From positions 86,055 to 150,054 of the forward strand of contig JAXMGX010000012.1 in the NCBI GenBank assembly GCA_046347045.1: DNA of 64,000 bases. The letters are read 5' to 3'. Shown here piece after piece: positions 60,814 through 64,000 of this stretch. The translations under genes and the position numbers were made by a program. The notes under the pieces are model-generated. The model was not told where the DNA came from and made no database searches. It was given only the letters and a program-made list of their open reading frames with translations. Source of the DNA: ZC4RG30 sp046347045 (GTDB lineage: Bacteria > Pseudomonadota > Gammaproteobacteria > Steroidobacterales > Steroidobacteraceae). Positions within the stretch are counted from its first letter, which is position 1. The number at the start of each line of letters is the position of its first letter.

Positions 60814-61023
60814 ATGACAGCGGCTCGACGCGCGAAGATGCAGGCGCTCGGCGCGTATCGCGGGGACCGCATGCTGTTCCTCGATCTCGTCACCGGCCGC
60901 GGCAAGAAGAAATGGCGCAAGCAGGTCACGAAGATCGTCGCACGCCTGCGCGCCTCGCTCGAAGGCAGCGTGCGGCTCTGGCGCGGTCAGCCGGCCGCCA
61001 CCGCGGCGTGCACGCCGCCGTGA
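60814..61023 (+). pseudogene. ROK-family polyphosphate glucokinase-like remnant
   Basis: A 69-codon open frame. KMQALGAYRGDRMLFLDLVTGRG matches, in recall, the AMQALGSYEGGRMLFLGLGTGLG segment of PpgK-type ROK kinases. GKKKWRKQVTKIVARLRASLE matches a block that normally lies about 45 residues later. GSVRLW matches the terminal GGFRLW. So the N-terminus, the middle and the GGGN region are missing, as if two or more deletions fused the pieces. The stop overlaps the GTG of the GH15 gene (GTGA), and TGGAGG precedes the ATG. It might still be translated as a leader, but it cannot be an active kinase. Confidence 0.55.
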
Positions 61024-63437
61024 CCGAGCGCGTGCGCTACGCGCCGGGATGGCCCGGCATCCTGCCGAGCTGGACGTCCAGCGCGAAGACCGGCGTCGGC
61101 ACCGCGCTCAATCCCGGCAGCCGCATCTGGTTCACCGTGAGCCACGGGATCTTGAACGAGGTCTACTACCCGCGGCTCGACCGCGCGTGCCTGCGCGACA
61201 TGGGCCTGATCGTCACGGGCCCCGGCGGCTTCGTGTCCGAGGAGAAACGCGACGCCCCGAGCGTCGCGGCCTGGAATGCGCCCGGCGTGCCGGCGTTCCG
61301 CCTCACGAACACGTGTCGCGAGGGCCGCTACCGAATCGACAAGGAGATCCTGACCGATCCGCATCGCGAGACAGTGCTCCAGCACATTCGCTTCACACCG
61401 CTCGTCGGCGCGCTCGAGAACTATCGGCTCTACGTGCTGCTCGCGCCGCACCTGTCGAATCGCGGCGCGGGCAATACGGCATGGGTCGGCGACTACAAGG
61501 GCATCACGATGCTGTTCGCGGAGCGAGCGGGGAACGCGCTCGCGGTCGCCTGCGCGCCCGAATGGGCATCGGGCTCGGCCGGGTTCGTCGGCGTGTCGGA
61601 CGGCTGGCAGCAGCTCATGGCGCACGGCGCGTTGCCGACGGAGTACGAGCGCGCCGAGAACGGCAACGTCGCGCTGACCGGCGTCGTCGACGCCGCGGCC
61701 GACGGCACGTTCGTCGTCGCGCTCGCGTTCGGCAGCACGGCGATCGAGGCCGGGCATCGCGCGCGCGAGAGCCTGCTCGCAGGCTTCGAGTCCGCACGCG
61801 CGACATACGTCGCCGAGTGGCAGGGCTGGCAGAAGCGGCTCGCGCCGAGCGTCACGGACGGGCTCACGGACGGCAGGCTCGTGCGGATCAGCGCAGCCGT
61901 AGTGCGCTGTCACGAAGAGAAGCACATGCCGGGCGCGCTGATCGCGAGCCTGTCGATACCCTGGGGCTCGAGGAAGGGCGACGAGGACTTGGGCGGCTAT
62001 CACCTCGTGTGGCCGCGCGACCTCGTCGAGGCGGCCGGCGCGTTGCTCGCGATCGGCCAGCGCGACAGCGCATTGCGCGTGCTCGACTACCTCCAGTCGG
62101 TCCAGGAGGCCGACGGCTCGTGGGCGCAGAACATGTGGGTGGACGGTGAGCCGTATTGGCGCGGCATTCAGCTCGACGAAGCCGCGTTCCCGATCCTGCT
62201 GCTCGATCTGCTGCGCCGCGATCGGCCGCTGCCGGACGACCGCGTGCAAGGCTTCTGGTCGATGATCAAACGCGCGGCAAGCTTCATCATCCGCAACGGC
62301 CCCGTCACCGACCAGGATCGCTGGGAGGAAGACGCCGGTCTCGCGCCGTTCACCGTGGCCGTGCAGATCGCGGCGCTGCTCGTGACCGCCGAGCTCGCGG
62401 AGCGCATCGGCGAGCCCGCAATCGGCCGCTACCTGCGCGAAACGGCCGACGCGTGGAACGACATGATCGACGACTGTGTGTACGTGCGCGATACGCCGCT
62501 CGCGCGCACGCTCGGCGTCGACGGCTACTACGTGCGCATCGCGCCGCCCGAGACGGCCGACGCGGCATCGCCCGCGGGCGGCTTCGTGCCGATCAAGAAC
62601 CGTCCGGCCGCCGATGCCAACATGCCCGCGGTCGAGATCGTGAGCCCCGACGCGCTCGCGCTCGTGCGCTTCGGCCTGCGCGCGCCCGACGATCCGCGGA
62701 TCGTGAACACCGTGCGCGTACTCGACGCGCTGCTCAAATTCGAGACGGGCCATGGCCCGGTCTGGCGCCGCTACAACGATGACGGCTATGGCGAGCACGA
62801 CGACGGTAGCGCGTTCGACGGCACGGGCGTCGGCCGGCCGTGGCCGCTACTGACTGGCGAGCGCGCGCACTACGAGCTCGCGGCCGGCCGGCCCGACGAG
62901 GCGCGGCGGCTGCTGGCGACGCTCGAGGCGTGCGCGAGCGACGGCGGCATGCTGCCCGAGCAGATCTGGGACGGCACCGACGTGCCCGAGCGCGAGCTCT
63001 TCAAAGGACGACCGACGGGCTCCGCGATGCCGCTCGTCTGGGCGCACGCGGAGCACCTGAAGCTTCGCCGCTCGCTGAACGACGGCAGGGTCTACGATCT
63101 GCCGCCTCAAACCTGGCAGCGTTACGTCGTCGAGCGCACGCGCTCGAGCATCGCGCTCTGGCGGTTCAATCACCGGCTGCGCACGATGGTGCGCGGCGAC
63201 ATGCTGCGGATCCAGACGCTCGCGCCGTGCGTCGTGCACTGGAGCGCCGACGAGTGGCGCACGATCGAGGACACGCCCTCCACCGCGAGCGGTCTCGGCG
63301 ACTACTACACGGACCTGCCGACCAGGGCTCTCGCGACGGGCGACGCGGTGCTGTTCACGTTCCGCTGGGTGGAAGTCGATCGCTGGGAGGGCGTCGACTT
63401 TCGCGTCGCGGTGGTGGCCAATACCGAAAGTTCCTGA
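61020..63437 (+). CDS. GH15 glucoamylase-type glycoside hydrolase
   Basis: An 805-residue enzyme. The N-terminal glucodextranase-type beta-sandwich (APGWPGILPSWTSSAKTGVGTA ... about residues 1-270) precedes an (alpha/alpha)6 catalytic domain. Signatures are PGALIASLSIPWG, YHLVWPRDLVEAAGALLA, DRWEEDAGLAPFTVAVQIAAL (general-acid Glu) and MLPEQIWDGTDVPE (general-base Glu). It releases glucose from alpha-glucans or dextran-type glucans. No signal peptide is seen, so it may be cytoplasmic. It starts at GTG 61020, overlapping the kinase remnant. By eye, codons favour GTC, CTC and GCG more than neighbours, which use GTG, CTG and GCC, and it abuts a tRNA gene, so transfer is likely. Confidence 0.93.
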   Translation: MTERVRYAPGWPGILPSWTSSAKTGVGTALNPGSRIWFTVSHGILNEVYYPRLDRACLRDMGLIVTGPGGFVSEEKRDAPSVAAWNAPGVPAFRLTNTCREGRYRIDKEILTDPHRETVLQHIRFTPLVGALENYRLYVLLAPHLSNRGAGNTAWVGDYKGITMLFAERAGNALAVACAPEWASGSAGFVGVSDGWQQLMAHGALPTEYERAENGNVALTGVVDAAADGTFVVALAFGSTAIEAGHRARESLLAGFESARATYVAEWQGWQKRLAPSVTDGLTDGRLVRISAAVVRCHEEKHMPGALIASLSIPWGSRKGDEDLGGYHLVWPRDLVEAAGALLAIGQRDSALRVLDYLQSVQEADGSWAQNMWVDGEPYWRGIQLDEAAFPILLLDLLRRDRPLPDDRVQGFWSMIKRAASFIIRNGPVTDQDRWEEDAGLAPFTVAVQIAALLVTAELAERIGEPAIGRYLRETADAWNDMIDDCVYVRDTPLARTLGVDGYYVRIAPPETADAASPAGGFVPIKNRPAADANMPAVEIVSPDALALVRFGLRAPDDPRIVNTVRVLDALLKFETGHGPVWRRYNDDGYGEHDDGSAFDGTGVGRPWPLLTGERAHYELAAGRPDEARRLLATLEACASDGGMLPEQIWDGTDVPERELFKGRPTGSAMPLVWAHAEHLKLRRSLNDGRVYDLPPQTWQRYVVERTRSSIALWRFNHRLRTMVRGDMLRIQTLAPCVVHWSADEWRTIEDTPSTASGLGDYYTDLPTRALATGDAVLFTFRWVEVDRWEGVDFRVAVVANTESS

Positions 63438-63457
63438 GCTGGTGTGAGACCAGATGG

Positions 63458-63534
63458 TGGTGGAAAGGGAGGGAATCGAACCCTCGACCCCGGCATTATG
63501 AGTGCCGTGCTCTAACCAGCTGAGCTACCTTTCC
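63458..63534 (-). tRNA. tRNA-Met (CAT), elongator
   Basis: A 77-nt cloverleaf on the minus strand. The acceptor GGAAAGG (63528-63534) pairs with CCTTTCC (63462-63468); A73 and an encoded CCA follow. The D-arm is AGCTCAGCTGGTTAGAGC. The anticodon stem CGGCA/TGCCG encloses loop CTCATAA with anticodon CAT at 63498-63500, and the T-arm GAGGG-TTCGATT-CCCTC is intact. GG at the 5' end and a paired first base exclude initiator tRNA; the sequence fits elongator Met. Its 3' end faces the GH15 gene 20 bases away. Confidence 0.95.
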
Positions 63535-63538
63535 GCCT

Positions 63539-63555
63539 GCCCACTATTAGTGGGC
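63539..63555. promoter_or_regulatory. Inverted repeat upstream of tRNA-Met
   Basis: GCCCACT-ATT-AGTGGGC, 7-base perfect arms, lies 4 bases before the 5' end of the tRNA and about 100 bases after the HDOD stop, all on the minus strand. It may be a terminator for the HDOD gene without a T-run, or part of the tRNA promoter or leader. The rest of 63556-63655 shows no gene. Confidence 0.4.
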
Positions 63556-63655
63556 CGCGGATTTTCCGGGTCGCGGCGGGAGGGTGTCAAGCAAGACCGC
63601 AACACCCACCGCAGGGGCGGATATCCGGGGTCGCGGGAGCCCTGCGGCGGGCCCC

Positions 63656-64000
63656 TCAGGCGCCCAGCGCGGAGCGCAGGCTGGCCAGTTCGCCGGCCGT
63701 TTCCTGCAGCACCTTGTGGATGGCTTCGGCGTTCACGCCCAGGCGCACGGCCGCCGAGGTTTCCTTCAGGTGCATTTCCAGAGCCGGCGGGTCGGTGTGG
63801 AAGGACACCAGCACGTTGGCGATGGTCAGCACGTCGGTGAGATCGACCTCGCCGACGCCGGCGCGGTCCAGGGTTTCATAGCTGCCCACGGCCTCGATGA
63901 TGTCGGGGCTGATCTCCCAGCTCTCGAGCACCGCCTTGGCAACCTGCGCATTCCAGTCGCGCACGATCTGGTGATAGGCGCCCGCATCGTTGAACAAGTC
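63656..64000 (-). CDS. HDOD-domain protein, C-terminal part (partial)
   Basis: The frame is open to the window edge, so the 5' part is missing. The visible 115 residues match the second half of an HDOD domain: HQIVRDWNAQVAKAVLESWEISPDIIEAVGSYE, TDVLTIANVLVSFH, then an all-helical tail ending ELASLRSALGA. HDOD proteins are HD-GYP relatives without phosphodiesterase residues; they act in signalling and motility or stress control. Nothing can be said about further domains. Downstream on the same strand is tRNA-Met. Confidence 0.85.
   Translation of the reverse strand, partial: DLFNDAGAYHQIVRDWNAQVAKAVLESWEISPDIIEAVGSYETLDRAGVGEVDLTDVLTIANVLVSFHTDPPALEMHLKETSAAVRLGVNAEAIHKVLQETAGELASLRSALGA

Noticed and set aside
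63458..63480. tRNA-Met 3' end searched for a matching att direct repeat near 60.5-61.0 kb
   Set aside because: No convincing second copy of the tRNA end was found in that stretch and no integrase gene is present, so a defined att pair is not claimed.

Overview
High-G+C chromosomal DNA of a Gram-negative proteobacterium. The bifunctional rRNA methyltransferase RlmKL, PuuC/PuuR-like proteins, FghA, DgkA, TolC-type outer-membrane proteins and TonB-dependent receptors point to a gammaproteobacterium. The mix of TonB receptors, PQQ quinoproteins, xanthine-dehydrogenase-type oxidoreductases and DUF6152 proteins resembles Steroidobacteraceae or Nevskiales-like soil heterotrophs; this placement is inference. 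Genes are dense and often overlap by 1-4 bases. No CRISPR array, insertion sequence, rRNA or phage gene was seen.

Layout. 1-7.9 kb: end of an ankyrin protein, a TonB receptor with a secreted metallo-beta-lactamase-fold enzyme, a DUF3667 membrane protein, and a two-gene molybdenum/[2Fe-2S] oxidoreductase operon with its own terminator. 7.9-13.7 kb: rlmKL and a PuuR/PuuC/omega-aminotransferase amine-catabolism locus. 13.7-19.4 kb: TorF-type porin, CzcC-like TolC lipoprotein, then fghA, a 2-hydroxyacid dehydrogenase and a glycerate kinase in tight succession, and ppa. 19.5-23.7 kb: an ABC exporter with adaptor. 23.8-40.7 kb: a secreted oxidation region with two cytochrome-c/PQQ quinoproteins, a soluble sugar dehydrogenase, DUF945, a heme-binding carboxypeptidase-regulatory-like protein, a di-heme oxidoreductase, a TonB receptor, DUF6152, a MarR regulator and two tandem secreted paralogs. 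Repeated TAGTTCG..TAC sites near the MarR gene suggest a local regulon.

40.8-44.1 kb: GT4 glycosyltransferase, MATE transporter and GST. 44.1-57.0 kb holds the most unusual locus: HAD phosphatase, class III aminotransferase, FemAB/GNAT-like transferase and arginase-fold hydrolase; a pair of small SMR/EamA transporters; then a tightly coupled minus-strand string of TolC lipoprotein, ABC permease, ABC ATPase, adaptor, alpha/beta hydrolase, acyl carrier protein, ketoacyl synthase and GT39-type membrane glycosyltransferase. It reads as a small pathway that makes, acylates, glycosylates and exports a lipid-like or envelope product. The product is unknown, and I did not recognise the arrangement as a described system.

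57.1-64 kb: MFS transporter, PAP2 phosphatase, DgkA and a YncE-like propeller. A scar region follows, with a decayed ROK-type (polyphosphate glucokinase-like) remnant, then an intact GH15 glucoamylase-type enzyme whose codon style differs from its neighbours. It abuts the 3' end of a tRNA-Met gene, as expected for a horizontally acquired segment. The window ends inside an HDOD-domain gene.
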